From the NCBI GenBank assembly GCA_025331445.1, contig JAIWNE010000076.1:62001-126000 (forward strand): a DNA stretch of 64,000 bases, given 5' to 3'. The stretch comes from Blakeslea trispora (Eukaryota; Mucoromycota; Mucoromycetes; Mucorales; Choanephoraceae). The notes beneath the pieces were generated by a model. That model saw nothing but the letters and a program-made list of their open reading frames with translations, was not told the DNA's origin and did not search any database. Positions 1-11,673 of this stretch are shown here, piece by piece (position 1 is the stretch's first letter; each line of letters opens with the position of its first letter). A program made the position numbers and the translations under genes.

Positions 1-335
1 CTTTCCCCCCTCTCTCTCTCTACTCTTTATTCCTCCCCCCGCAGTATCATGTTTTATATGCTTTTACATTAACCATTCACTTGTTTCAAATGATCAAGTC
101 CATGCTATTTTTTTTTTGATTTCTTGAGCAATAAAATAATAAAAATAAATTGCAGAAAAATAATCACAGTCGTTTATTTTATTCTTTTTTGTAGCCTGTC
201 TTACCTATATTTGGGTTTCGGTCACGTTTCTCTTTTTGTTTAGACACTTGTGCTAACAAAAAAAAAACAGCAAAAAAAAAACAGAGAAAGAAAGGGTAAA
301 GCATTGTTCTCTCTCTCTTCTTCTTTCTTGTTTTA
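1..335. other. 5' spacer of the KIN4-like gene
   Basis: AT-rich, with CT-rich runs at the left edge and just before the start codon (about 309-330). Poly-A tracts lie near 259-285. Pyrimidine-rich tracts directly upstream of ATG recur before other genes in this window and probably mark core promoter or leader sequence. No coding frame seen. Confidence 0.5.
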
Positions 336-3300
336 ATGACTTTTGTTCACCCTCTAGAAGACCACTCAAATTGTGTGCCTGACATGACGTCTGCTCAACA
401 AACTCCGTCTTCTATCGCCTCTCCTACTATCCCTACTTCTCCTTCTCCCACTCGTACACAACAAAGAGCTCATTCGGTCACATCCATGCCGAGCGAATTA
501 CAGAAATCAGCCATGCGACATCAAGAGGTAGAACATCAAGAGAAGATGCGACACAATCAACCTTGGTGGCAGTACTATTACCAACTTTATCACTATCAAC
601 TACCACCTGGCAGAAAACCCACAGTTTTCGGTCCTTATTTACTTTTGCAAACCTTGGGTGAAGGTGAATTCGGGAAAGTCAAGTTTGGTATCGAAGTCAA
701 AACAGGACAAGAGGTAAGAAAGACAAAACAAGAAAAAAAAGGACCCTTTCTTATTTTATTTTTACTACGAAACATATTAGGTAGCTATTAAATTGATTAG
801 AAAAGACAATATTGATTCCACTTCACGTATGACTAAAGTGGAAAGAGAAATATCTGTGTTACGAGTAAGTCATTAGAAAGAGAGAAACAATAAGAAATAA
901 CCCTTTTTTTATTTATTTTTACGCCCCTTAAATTACAATAAAATCATTAGATCCTTCATCACCCAAATATTGTAGAATTATTCGATGTCATAGAAACTGA
1001 GAAATACATTGGCATCATATTACAATGTGCGACAGGAGGAGAGTTGTTTGACTACATTCTTGCTCATCGATATCTGAAAGAGAAAGATGCCAGTCGATTG
1101 TTTGCCCAGCTGATCAGCGGTGTGCACTATATGCATCAGAAACGCATTGTTCATAGAGATCTTAAATTGGTACTATAGAAAACGCCATGGGACGGAACAA
1201 TGTACTTATGCCTTTTTTTTTTTGCTTTAAAAAACAATAGGAAAATCTATTACTAGACAAGCATCGCAACGTATTAATCACCGATTTCGGTTTCGCCAAT
1301 CAATTTTCATCCGCTCAAGATGATCTCATGTCAACTTCTTGTGGGTCACCTTGTTATGCAGCACCTGAATTAGTCATGAACCAAGGTGTCTATGTTGGGC
1401 CTGCAGTCGACATTTGGTCTTGTGGTGTCATTTTATTCGCCATGTTGTGTGGTTATTTACCCTACGATGATGATCCAGCCAATCCCGAAAGTTACAACAT
1501 CAACTTGCTTTACAAATACATCTTAAATACCCCATTAATCTTTCCTGACTATATATCAAAAGAGGCATGTCATCTTATGAGTCTTATGCTTGTGCCTGAT
1601 CCTGAAAAGAGATGTTCAATGGAAGCTATCATGGCACATCCTTGGCTCAGTGCTCATCAACATTTGTTTGTTCAGGTCAAGGACAATATCGCAAAAGAAC
1701 AGGACCAAGAACAAAAGGAACCTATGGATGAAGCTGTCGTTCCTGAAATAACACCTTCAATAACAGAACAAGAGGATGAAGCTACAGTTCCTGATCCACC
1801 AGAAGATCAAGAGATGAAAGATACACCCATGGAGGAAGCAGCCCCTAAAGAAGATGTGGAGGTGCCTCCTGTCATTGTTGAAAAGAAAGAAGTGCACCAA
1901 AAGACAGTTGAAACGCCTAAACCTGAAACGCCAAAGCCTGAAACATCCGTCAGCAAGACACCTAAACCTACAACAAATACAAAAGTGCGTCCCAAATCCA
2001 CCGCCTCTGCCTCCACTGGCAAGGTTCTCAATTTCCTTTCTGGTCAATCCAACACGCCCAAGCCAACTTCGCGTAGCACCAACGACAAGCGCACACGACA
2101 CATGTCATTGGCTTCATCATCAGAGCCACCCTCTATCCTACAATCCAAATTCCTTTCCAGTCTTCAACAGCAGCGTAAGCAAACACCCCCTCCACCACCT
2201 TCACCTTTGCCCTCGGCTTCTTCTCCATCACCCAACGCAAGCGCAAGTACACCTCATCCTGCAAAGAAACAACAAAAACGTACGGCTCGTCTCAGCACCC
2301 ATACACCACCCACAACAGCTAACGAAAGAGGCACAAGACGAAAGACATTGAGTTTGTTGGTCAACTCAATGACAGACAATCGAATGCCTTTTAGTCAACA
2401 TCGTCGTCAGAGCAATAGTAAACCTCATCAAGAAGGAGAAAAAGAAGAGCCTGATGCTATTCCTGTGGTACCTTCCGTCTCTGAACATGTCTTGAATGTA
2501 CTTTCGGAAAAGGAAGAGAAACAAAAGAGTACAGGAAAGAAGTTGATGGACTGGTTTAAAAAGAAACCTCTAAGTAAGTAAAAAAGCTTTTGGTTTGATC
2601 GTCATTGTAGTTACTTATATATTTTTTTGAAAAAAGGCACAATTCAGAAATCAAACCAGCTCGGTCAAGATACGGCCATCAGTAGTGCTCAAACTTCACC
2701 TTCTACAGCACAGTACGAACCTAAATTGCGTATTCATCACGGTGCAGTAGATCAAGAGGCACTCACCTCAAGACATCCAGGTCAAGTATTTGCCGAAGTA
2801 AAGCAGACCTTAAAATCACTTGGCTTAGAATACAAACGTGATGGAAGTGAATTTAAGCTGAAATGTTCCCGACCTAAGCGCTCAGCAGCCGAAAAGAGAA
2901 AATCAGCTCAACGTACCTTACACGCACCTCCACTCCAGCCACCCCAACATCATCATGGCGGTGCTCCTTTCCGTATGTTGCTTCGTCGAGCCAGTGCTTC
3001 ACAAGCTTCTACAGAGAGTGACAAGCCAGCCACCATTTACGGTGATCCCAATGTGGATCCTGGAGAAGAAGTCCGTTTCAGTGTCGAGTTGTGTAAGATC
3101 AAGAATCTACCCGGACTTTACATTGTCGATATGCGAAGAATGAGAGGCAATGTATGGGCTTACAAGTTTATCTATCGAACCTTGCTTGATACCCTTAAAT
3201 TGGGAGGCAAAAGTGAATACCTCAAGACAAACCCTCCCGCAGCTTCAAAAAAGACAAGACCAAAGGAAACTAAAAAGGGATCTATTGTAGAAAACACAGA

Positions 3301-3451
3301 AGACAAAAATCAATTTCGTACAAGCACCACAACCAACAGTAGTGGTGGTAATAGCAGTAGTGTTTTGTTGGATGATGTTCCTACTGCAAATAATAGCAGT
3401 AGTAGTAGTATCAACCATAGTACAACAGAGCTTAAAAAGACAGTTGCATAA
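336..3451 (+). CDS. KIN4: KIN4-like serine/threonine protein kinase with C-terminal KA1 domain
   Basis: Five exons (336-713, 781-864, 951-1169, 1241-2573, 2637-3451) join in phase to about 942 aa. The kinase domain (about residues 92-370) starts at [21 protein letters not shown] and holds the catalytic loop HRDLKLENLL (split by intron 3), the DFG of [10 protein letters not shown], and the activation segment [11 protein letters not shown]. The stretch [14 protein letters not shown] is typical of the yeast Kin4 branch of CAMK kinases, which in yeast acts in the spindle-position checkpoint at the cortex and spindle poles. A Ser/Pro/Thr-rich disordered linker follows. A KA1-like membrane-binding domain (core [20 protein letters not shown]) lies about 85 residues before the end. 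Two candidate starts exist, Met1 and Met17; the first is used here. KIN1/MARK-type kinase is the main alternative, but the kinase core fits Kin4 better. Family assignment is by recognition only. Confidence 0.8.
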
Positions 3452-3520
3452 AAAAAAAAAAGAAGGTACTACTCCTTTCTCTTTCTTGCCCTTGAAAAAT
3501 ACCCTTTCACTTTATATTTC

Positions 3521-3549
3521 TTTCTCTCTCTCTCTCTCTCTCTCTCTCC
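3521..3549. repeat. (CT)n microsatellite between KIN4-like and PEX19
   Basis: A run of alternating CT of about 28 nt sits in the 346-bp spacer between the kinase stop codon and the PEX19 start. The rest of the spacer is poly-A and pyrimidine-rich. It is probably 3' UTR of one gene and promoter of the next. Confidence 0.85.
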
Positions 3550-3797
3550 CTCTTTCCTTTAGCACTAATCATGTGATTTTACACTTAATTCAAAAAAATA
3601 AAAAAAAGAAGACTCTATCTTGTTTTCATATGATAATCATTGTCAGTCTATAAAATGTGTGTACGACATAGCTGCGGTTAAAGCCTGCCTATTTCTGTTT
3701 TGTAAGCAAGTGCAACCTCAAGTTCTGGGAAAAATAATAAAAAAAAAAAAGAAAGCCCTTTCTATCTCTCTTCTTCTTCTTTATATCACCATATCAA

Positions 3798-4773
3798 ATG
3801 GCTCAAGACAACAAGACTAAAACTCAGATCCAAGACGATGATTCTGACTTTGACGATTTGTTAGATGGTATTTATTCAAAGAGAAACGCGTTTTTTTTTT
3901 TTGCTTACACTTTTTATGACACAAGATGTTCTCGATGACATGTCCAAGGTCTCAGTCACATCTTCAAGTCAAGAACAGCCCAAGAAAACAAAAGTAGTTC
4001 AAGATCCACCCGAACAAGATCTGGATGAGTTATTAGGTAGTGATGACTTTGCCAAGCAACTGGCTGCTAATATGGAGCAACTGATGGGACAGATGGGTAC
4101 AGACGAAAACGATGAAATGAAGCAGGCCTTTGAGAAAGTCTGGGCCTCTTTTGATAAGAATGAAGAAGCACCTCCACAAGCTCCCAAGACGCCACAATCA
4201 TTCCAAGAGACCATCGGCAAGACAATGAACAAGCTAAAAGACAGTTCAAAAGAGATTGATGTAAGTGTTTTTCAAGTAAAAAAAAGTTATGCTCTAAGCT
4301 GACCAAAACAATGTTGAAAGTCCTCTATGGCAGAAGAATCGGAAGATGCCTTTATGGCTGAACTGATGAAGCAAATGGAATCCTTGGCTGATAATGGTGA
4401 ATTTGAAGGTGTTTTAGAAGGCATGATGAGTCAGTTAATGTCAAAGGATTTACTGTATGAGCCCATGAAGGATTTGGCAGGAAAATACCCTACTTGGTTA
4501 GAGGAACACAAGGAAACAACAGATAAGGAGGCCTTTGAGAAATACAGCCAACAATATACCATCTGTCAACAAATTGTGGCAAAGTATGAAGCCTCTGATT
4601 TTGATGAAAAGAATGAAGCTCAAAGTAAGGAAATCATGGACTTGATGACAAAGATGCAAGATTTGGGACAACCTCCTGCTGAACTCTTGGATGAGATGGC
4701 ACCTGGAATGAATTTCGGTAATCCCGAAAGTATGCCAGACATGAAGGATTTAGAAAACTGTACCATTATGTAA
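3798..4773 (+). CDS. PEX19: Peroxin-19, farnesylated peroxisomal membrane protein import receptor
   Basis: Three exons (3798-3867, 3926-4260, 4321-4773) give 285 aa. Pex19 is the cytosolic chaperone and receptor that binds membrane signals of peroxisomal membrane proteins and docks on Pex3. The short acidic N-terminus (DDDSDFDDLLD, cut by intron 1) fits the Pex3-binding region. The middle holds Met-rich amphipathic helices, for example in the segment beginning LLGSDDFAKQLAANMEQLM. The C-terminal helical domain includes the conserved block KYPTWLEEH. The protein ends in CTIM, a CaaX box for farnesylation, the hallmark of the family. An AATAAA lies 48 bp after the stop. First-exon start chosen because its frame continues exactly across intron 1; the ORF starting at 3865 reads through that intron. 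Confidence 0.94.
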
Positions 4774-4820
4774 TACACACTATATATAATTTCTTTCTTT
4801 TTTTTTGGGATCTCTTGTAC

Positions 4821-4826
4821 AATAAA
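4821..4826 (+). terminator. Polyadenylation signal AATAAA of PEX19
   Basis: A canonical AATAAA lies 48 bp downstream of the PEX19 stop in a T-rich 3' region. Position and sequence fit a cleavage and polyadenylation signal; usage is inferred. Confidence 0.5.
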
Positions 4827-5109
4827 ATATGATTATAACTCATCTTGGCTAGAAAGAGGGATTATTTCTTTGTGTTGTTGTTTCTCTTTTCTTTCTTTTT
4901 TGCCATACAATGTCAATGTTGTAACGTGTTACCAAACATCAGACTACTTTAGCCAATGAGATTTGAGGATGATTGGTTCCTGAGATTGTATTCTTGCTTA
5001 TGGCTCAAGTGTACTTGAGTAACAACTATAGATGTGTTATGAACCAAGAATGAAACATTATTATGAGTCTTAAGGAAGCATGAAGCAATTAAAAAAAAAA
5101 GAAAGCAAC

Positions 5110-5392
5110 TCTACATACACTAACAAATGGTCTCCAGTCAGTTTACCATCCCAACAGAAAGCACATCTATTAGTAACTGTCTCCTTTACCAATTCTAATG
5201 ATGGATTGACCCTATTTTGGGAATTAAAACCGAAAAAAAAAAAGAAATTCTAGTTTTCATGCTGAAACTTATCCACATAAAGAAAAGAAATGGTTAAGCT
5301 TCGAAAGCAGTCAAGTTGTTTCATTGGAGGATGATGAGAATTCGACAATGTCTCTTCATGTAGTAATTCTATCTATTTGTCAAGTCATTTGA
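5110..5392 (+). pseudogene. Possible decayed coding fragment
   Basis: Two blocks translate into protein-like sequence in different frames. 5110-5253 is open (contains WSPVSLPSQQKAHLL and NDGLTLFWELK) and ends at a stop just after a poly-A run. 5264-5392 is open in the next frame (contains EKKWLSFESSQVVSLEDDE). The break at the A-run looks like a slippage frameshift. The first block faintly resembles a beta-propeller blade (a WSP and a closing LFW), but I cannot name a family. No good start or splice sites link the blocks. It could be a relic of a duplicated gene, or chance. Confidence 0.3.
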
Positions 5393-7005
5393 TGCACTAG
5401 TTCTTTTCTTGTTACAAGAGGGTCACACGATTATATTTCAAGACGAATATATGACAATAAGCTACAAGCATTTGAACGGAGGCTTAATGGAATCAATAAC
5501 TTTTGACTGACTGTTTTCTAATAGGGATCAAGTTACAATAAATGATTCGAAAAACAAAAACATAAATTGGACTCAAATGAGTTTATGGATGCTTACTTTT
5601 TCTTTTAACATGCTAATCAAGTCAAGCATTGATTTTGATTTTAGCAAATAAAATTCAGAGCAATAAAAGATATTGACGCTTGAGAAGAGACCAACATAGT
5701 CTTCACTAATATTCACCACTCAGGAATAAAAAAGAAAAAAGAAAAATAAAGGATTCTGTACCTGCACACACAAGGCTTTTTCTGCATTTCGGGTATGATG
5801 AATATTGTTGGAACCGGGCTTTGTACACAAATCTAAATAAGCTTTCCTTAATTAATGACATTTATCCAATTATCTTCTTCTTTTTTGAATCTTTGGCTAA
5901 AGTAGTAATACGGTAACCAAAGACATTTTTTTTGAATTGTTATGCTTGGCATACCTCATAACAAGACATACATGACTAAAGAGAGAAAGAGAGAGACATA
6001 GGATTCTTAGCCTTCATCTGGTCTATTTTTAGCTACGGTGCTTTCTGAATCAAGCATTAAACTGCCGATAGAAAATAGTAATAAAAAAAGAAGAAAAAAA
6101 ATAGAGAGAGAGAGGGCTTGACATAGGTCTTGTTTAACTATGCAATTTATCAGTATGAGTAAGAAACATATAGTCCCCTTTTTTTTTATCAAGGTCTGTA
6201 GATTGATGTGTTGCTTTTTTTGCCTACAATTTATTTGAACTTGAGAGAAGACTGGTTAGATGAACCCAGTTGATAATTTGCATAAGCTTTTTTTTTTCGT
6301 TGTATTTTGAATAAAGTATTCTTTTTTTTTTTCAATGATCTATGATGTTGTTTACTCTTAAGAGTCTATGTTGTTATCAAAAAGAAATATTACAAACACA
6401 TCTCAACTATTCTTATTTGTTTTCTATCCTTAAAATGGTTCATTTGTCATTTATTTTAACTATGAAAAAAAGAAAAATATTTGTCTAAACTCAAGCCCTT
6501 ATTCAAGCAACAATGAAATTTATCTATGCCTTATATGCCAAACAAAGTCGCTTTATTACAAAATCGATTTACATAATAACAAGATTGACTTGTGCGAATG
6601 GCTCTGATGAAAGCCATTTTGTAAATCTGATTCAGCCAATCTCATAACCCCTCTAAATGAACGATCCATTGAGCTAAACAAAAATCCTGTTGAAAAAAAA
6701 AAAAAACAGAGAGTCAGTTCAGCTTTCTTTTAGACAGATTTAATTCACCAATTTGGTTAATTTGTTAATCAAATGGTGTGGCTAATTTAAAAATAAATTA
6801 CTTTTTGTCTGATTCAAAGTTACACAAGAAAGTTTTTGCCCAATTGGTTTTCGAAATAAAGCCCTTAGTCCGTTCAAATAAGCGTCGTATAATGAACCCA
6901 GCCCCAGAAGGGTTGTACAATAAAAAAAAAATATTTATATCTTTTTATTTTATACCCTTTCTTTTTTCTTTCTTTTTTCTTCAATTATTGAGTTGAAATA
7001 ACATA

Positions 7006-7659
7006 ATGTACCCACCTCCACCACCAGACCATAAGGCGGAACACGACCAGTATCCACTTCAAGATACTCAATTCTCTAACCAACCTCCTGTCAGTCGTTC
7101 GCCTTTTGACGATGATCATTATCCAGCAGATCAACATATGCCAGCTTACGACCAACAACCTCTCTTAGCCTCTGGTATGGCTCCAGCTTCATATCCTTCT
7201 CATCCTTATCCTCCTGGTCCTCCCAGTCCCGGAGGAGGAATGATGTCGCCTTATCCTTCTTATGGTGGCGAGAGTTCACCTGCCACTCCTCAATACTTTA
7301 ACCCTCCTTCACCAAACATGCACTATGGTGAAGCTCCCAAGCGTCAACCTCGTCGTTATAAGACAAGTAAGTAAATCAATTGTGATTTTCAAAGCACCAC
7401 AGTCCTTAACTATTCTATAGCCAGACAAGTCAAGTTGACCAAGGGTAACTTGGTTTTGGATTGTCCAGTACCCACTGCTTATTTAAAAGATGTACCATTG
7501 AAGGAAGGAAAGGAATTTACTCATATGCGTTATACCGCTGCCACTTGTGATCCAAAGGATTTCGTGAGTGAAGGCTATACACTGCGCCAACAGATTCTTG
7601 GACGTAAGACAGAATTATTCATTGTCTTGACAATGTACAATGTAAGTTTTCTAAAAAAA

Positions 7660-7704
<45 letters not shown>

Positions 7705-9759
7705 AGGCTGTGTTGGTTCAAGAAAAGGGGAATGGTTGTTGACTTGATTGAATAGGAAGATGAAGTCTTGTTTACTCGTACAATGCATGGTGTGATGAAA
7801 AACATTGCCCATCTCTGTTCTCGTGATCGTTCTAGTACTTGGGGTCCTGCTTCTGGTGGACCTGGTTGGCACAAGGTGACTGTCTGTGTTGTTTCCGATG
7901 GCCGTACCAAGATCAATCCTCGTACTCTAAACGTCTTGTCTCTTCTCGGTGTCTACCAAGAAGGTGTTGCCAAAAACGTTGTGCACGGAAAGCCTGTTAC
8001 TGCTCACATCTATGAGTACACTACACAAATTTCAGTCGATCCCGATATGGAAATCAAAAAGGCTGGTTCCAAGAATGTTGCACCCTGTCAGATGTTGTTC
8101 TGTCTCAAGGAAAAGAACGCCAAAAAGATCAATTCTCACCGTTGGTTCTTTCAAGCCTTTGGGCCTGTTATCGATCCACACGTCTGTGTCTTAATTGACG
8201 TTGGTACTAAGCCAGGTGGCACATCCATCTACCATTTATGGAAAGCCTTTGACATTAATTCTAATATTGCTGGTGCTTGTGGTGAAATTCGTGCCATGGC
8301 TGGTACAGGTGGCGTTGCTCTCTTGAACCCCTTGGTGGCTGCTCAGAACTTTGAATATAAGATGTCCAACATTTTGGACAAGCCTCTCGAATCTGTATTT
8401 GGCTATATCTCTGTGTTACCAGGTGCTTTCTCAGCTTATAGATTCAAAGCCCTTCAGAATGACATTGATGGCCATGGTCCTTTAGAAAAATATTTCTTGG
8501 GTGAAACACAACATGGTGGCGATGCTGATATTTTTACTGCCAACATGTACTTGGCTGAAGATCGTATCTTGTGTTATGAATTGGTTGCCAAGAAGAAAGC
8601 TCATTGGGTATTACACTATGTTTCTAATTCTTATGGTGAAACCGATGTGCCAGACAAGGTGGATGAATTCATTTCTCAGCGTAGACGTTGGCTTAACGGT
8701 TCTTTCTTTGCTGGTATCTATGCCCTTTATCATTGGCGTAAGGTCTGGGCCTCTGATCACTCTTACATCCGTAAGATGATGTTCATGATTGAAGATATCT
8801 ACAACACATACAACTTGATCTTTTCTTGGTTCGCTCTCGGTAACTTTTACCTTACTTTCTTTATCTTGACTCGTGCTCTTATCCCAAGTGTGAGTGGCCT
8901 CACCAATCCTCCTTTCTCTGAAACTGCTGCTAGTCTTTTACACAACATCTTGAACTACATTTACATTATCTTGCTGGTTGTTCAATTCATCATTGCCATG
9001 GGTAACCGTCCTCAAGGTTCAAAGATTGCTTACACTGGTTCCATGGTTTTCTTTGCCTTCCTGATGATCTACATGATGTTTGCTGCTATCTGGATCACAG
9101 TGATTGGTGTGAGTGATATTGTGCAAAGCTCTGATGGATCATTTATCACAATGCTTGGACAGAGTTCATTCAGAAACATCATTATCTCACTTTGTTCAAC
9201 CTATGTTCTTTACTTTGTCTCCAGTTTCTTGTTCCTTGATCCTTGGCACATGTTTACCAGTTTCATTCAGTACATTCTCTTGTCGCCCAGTTATACCAAC
9301 GTTCTCAACATCTATGCTTTCTGTAATACACACGATGTCTCCTGGGGTACAAAGGGTGATAACACTGTAGCTACTGATCTTGGTGTTGTCAAGGCTAAGA
9401 AGGATCAATCTGGTGACTTGGCTGTTGAAGTTGAAGTACCTGTTGAAGAAAAGGATATTAACGCTGCTTATATTGATGCTCAAGTTGAGCTGACAAAGAA
9501 GATTGAGCCTGAAAAGTCTCATCGTGATGCCAAAACAAAGCAAGAAGATTACTATAGATCTTTTCGTACACGTCTTGTGCTGTCTTGGATTGTCTCCAAC
9601 TTGGCTCTCGTTGTAGCCATCACCAATACATCTGTGATTACAACAGGCGATCGTTCAGCTGCTTACCTTGGTTTTATCCTTTGGTCTGTTGCTGCTCTTT
9701 CTGCCATCAGATTCACTGGTTCAACACTTTATCTTATTTTCAAGATCTTTACTGGTTAA
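7006..9759 (+). CDS. Chitin synthase (class I-III type, GT2 family)
   Basis: Three exons (7006-7366, 7421-7641, 7756-9759) give about 861 aa. The enzyme polymerises UDP-GlcNAc into chitin and extrudes it across the plasma membrane. The Pro/Tyr-rich N-terminus is disordered. The catalytic core begins at the conserved [15 protein letters not shown] and carries [31 protein letters not shown], the acceptor-site motif [10 protein letters not shown] and QRRRW near residue 502, all diagnostic for processive chitin synthases. Several hydrophobic segments follow (for example [14 protein letters not shown] and [20 protein letters not shown]), and another pair closes the protein. The lack of a myosin or cytochrome b5 domain argues against classes IV-VII. 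Intron 2 holds a CA repeat. It is convergent with the NUFIP1-like gene 340 bp downstream. Exact class was not resolved. Confidence 0.95.
7663..7700. repeat. (CA)n microsatellite inside chitin synthase intron 2
   Basis: About 19 CA units sit near the 5' end of the 114-nt intron 7642-7755, after the donor GTAAGT. The intron is among the longest in the window because of this repeat. Length variation here could alter splicing efficiency; that is inference. Confidence 0.9.
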
Positions 9760-9945
9760 AATTGTTTATTGACATCAACTCATTACCTCCCCTTCTATCC
9801 TGTTTTTTTTAATATACATACACCATTTCCAGAAATAGATTACACATTCACTCTTTAGACAAGAGAGACACAAAAAAAAAAGAGGTTAGAAGATAAAGTA
9901 GTGTACATCTCCCCCCTTCTTTTTTTTTTTAATCTATGTAATATT

Positions 9946-9951
9946 AATAAA
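9946..9951 (+). terminator. Polyadenylation signal AATAAA of chitin synthase
   Basis: AATAAA about 190 bp after the chitin synthase stop, within the 340-bp convergent spacer (9760-10099) shared with the NUFIP1-like gene. The spacer otherwise holds T- and A-runs only. Confidence 0.4.
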
Positions 9952-10099
9952 ACATCATGTATATTTATTTCTCTGACAAAAAACATTTATCCAGTCCAAC
10001 AATAGGGTATGTCATTTTAATTTGTTCTGAGTCAATAAACACATTTAGACTAAAGTTGTGCCATTATGTTGCCTGCACAGAAAAGAGTTTATTTGTTGC

Positions 10100-11673
10100 T
10101 TATATATGACTTGTTAGCAACTGTTCAGGTTCAATCTTAATTTCTTTTATGGTTGTTTCAGCATCATCCAAGTTCATTGGTTCTTCTATCTGGTTGATCG
10201 AGTCTTTTGTATTGAGTGTTAAATCATCAGTATGTTCTGATTTGATTACATCTTCCATAGAGCTAGTTCCTTCTGTCTTGACTTTATCTTCCACAAGATT
10301 ATGCTCTTCATCCGTCTCCAATGTTGCTGCTTCTTGAGTACCGAGAAAATTGCTGTCAACCAAATGACGAAGACACTGCAAAATAACATTCTTCTCCTGA
10401 TGTATTTCTTTTTCCAACAGCTAATTTGATACAATCATCAGTCTGTCTGACTTTTGTCTTTTTGATTCACTCTCTCTTACCTTAAATAGCAGGTTAGGTC
10501 TTCTGTTGATTGCTGGTGTAGGTCTAGGTTGCTTTGGTTTGGGTTCTGGTCTCTCATGTAAGAAGGTGCACTCATCTCCTCTTTTACATTTGCCCGAGAT
10601 AAAATATTTACATCTTCTTTTGGGTCGGTTTTCTTCAGGTAAAAGTATTTTGCCCATAACAGAAGGATCTTTTGATGTGATGCCATCTTTCTCGGGATCA
10701 ATTGAATCATCTGCATCAGATCCAGAAGAATCGTATTGCGCTACTAGTTGTTCAGTCTTTTGCTTCTTTGAGTTTTGTTGATCTACAAGATTCTGTTTTG
10801 ACTTTCTCTTTCTTGAGTTTGGTAGTTCACCTCGTGCTACTTTCTCTTTATCCTCTTGCTCTTTTCGCTCCACATTAGCCTGACTTGGCCAATTCTTTTT
10901 TCTAGCCGCAATCCAGGCCGCTAATTCCTCAGGTGTATTGATTTTAGGTGCGTTTGGAGGAACGATGCCATCTGGTCTAGAACTATTGTGCCTCCCCCTC
11001 TTTTCTTTTAGTTTTGCTTGTACAATTCAATCTAGATGATTATAACTTACGCTTTCTTCTTGAGAGGTACTTTTCCATGAACCAGTTCTTCATGTTCTTC
11101 TAGTACAGATGGTAGGCACATATGGTCACAATCTGGGCATTTGGTGTGTAATTTTTCATGTTGAATGACAGCCATAGCAGTCTTGAGTACTCGATTACAG
11201 CAAAATTTAGGCCTAAAAGAAAGAATAAGCATTTCCTGAACTTTCTTTAACCCTTTTTTTTTATATATATCGCATTACTTTTTTAATGGCTGTGTATTTT
11301 GCTGGTGAATGACAGAGGCAGAAGAAGTTGTATTAGGGCGTGGAGGTTGTGGTGGTGGAGGTTGTGTGGAGAGATGTGCTAGATCGTCATAATTTAGCAT
11401 GGATCGCTGCTGATCGTTATTGGGCATGTAATAATTAGCGTAATAGCTATTGTCTTGCTGCGAAGGGTATGGATAATAAGGCGTATACGCAGAAGTCTGA
11501 GGCTGTTGTGAGTTTTGTATTTGATACATCATGCTTGATAAAGCAGCAGAAGGGTCTCCTTGCGGAACATGTTGAGGAGCTCCGGGATTAGGATAGTATG
11601 ATTGATAGTAATAGGGTTGGTACTGCCCATAAGGGTATGCATGATAGTTGTGGTTATCGTTGTTATTGTTCAT
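10100..11673 (-). CDS. NUFIP1/RSA1-like protein with zinc fingers (box C/D snoRNP assembly)
   Basis: Four exons (11673-11279, 11212-11051, 10976-10481, 10420-10100) give 457 aa. The Asn/Tyr/Gln-rich N-terminus is low complexity. Exon 2 encodes a C2H2-type finger (CPDCDHMCLPSVLEEHEELVH). Exon 3 starts with the conserved NUFIP1 segment (PEELAAWIAARKKNWPSQAN) that in human NUFIP1 and yeast Rsa1 contacts Snu13/15.5K. A CCCH finger follows (CKYFISGKCKRGDECTFLH). The last exon begins with the helix LLEKEIHQEKNVILQCLRHL, also conserved in NUFIP1. Known role of the family: R2TP-dependent assembly of box C/D snoRNPs in the nucleus. The tail is acidic and Ser/Thr-rich. Acceptor of exon 3 chosen as TTCTAG because it keeps phase and gives a 74-nt intron. 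Confidence 0.82.

Larger units (their letters stand above)
4774..7005. other. 2.2-kb AT-rich spacer
   Basis: No intact gene could be assembled. It is dense in poly-A and poly-T runs. Two short coding-like blocks at 5110-5392 are listed separately. The last 60 bp before the chitin synthase start are T-rich with CT interruptions, the usual leader pattern here. No tRNA-like or other RNA gene seen by eye. Confidence 0.45.

Noticed and set aside
3342..3653. 103-aa frame overlapping the end of the KIN4-like gene
   Set aside because: It overlaps the coding region in another frame and then translates the CT microsatellite.
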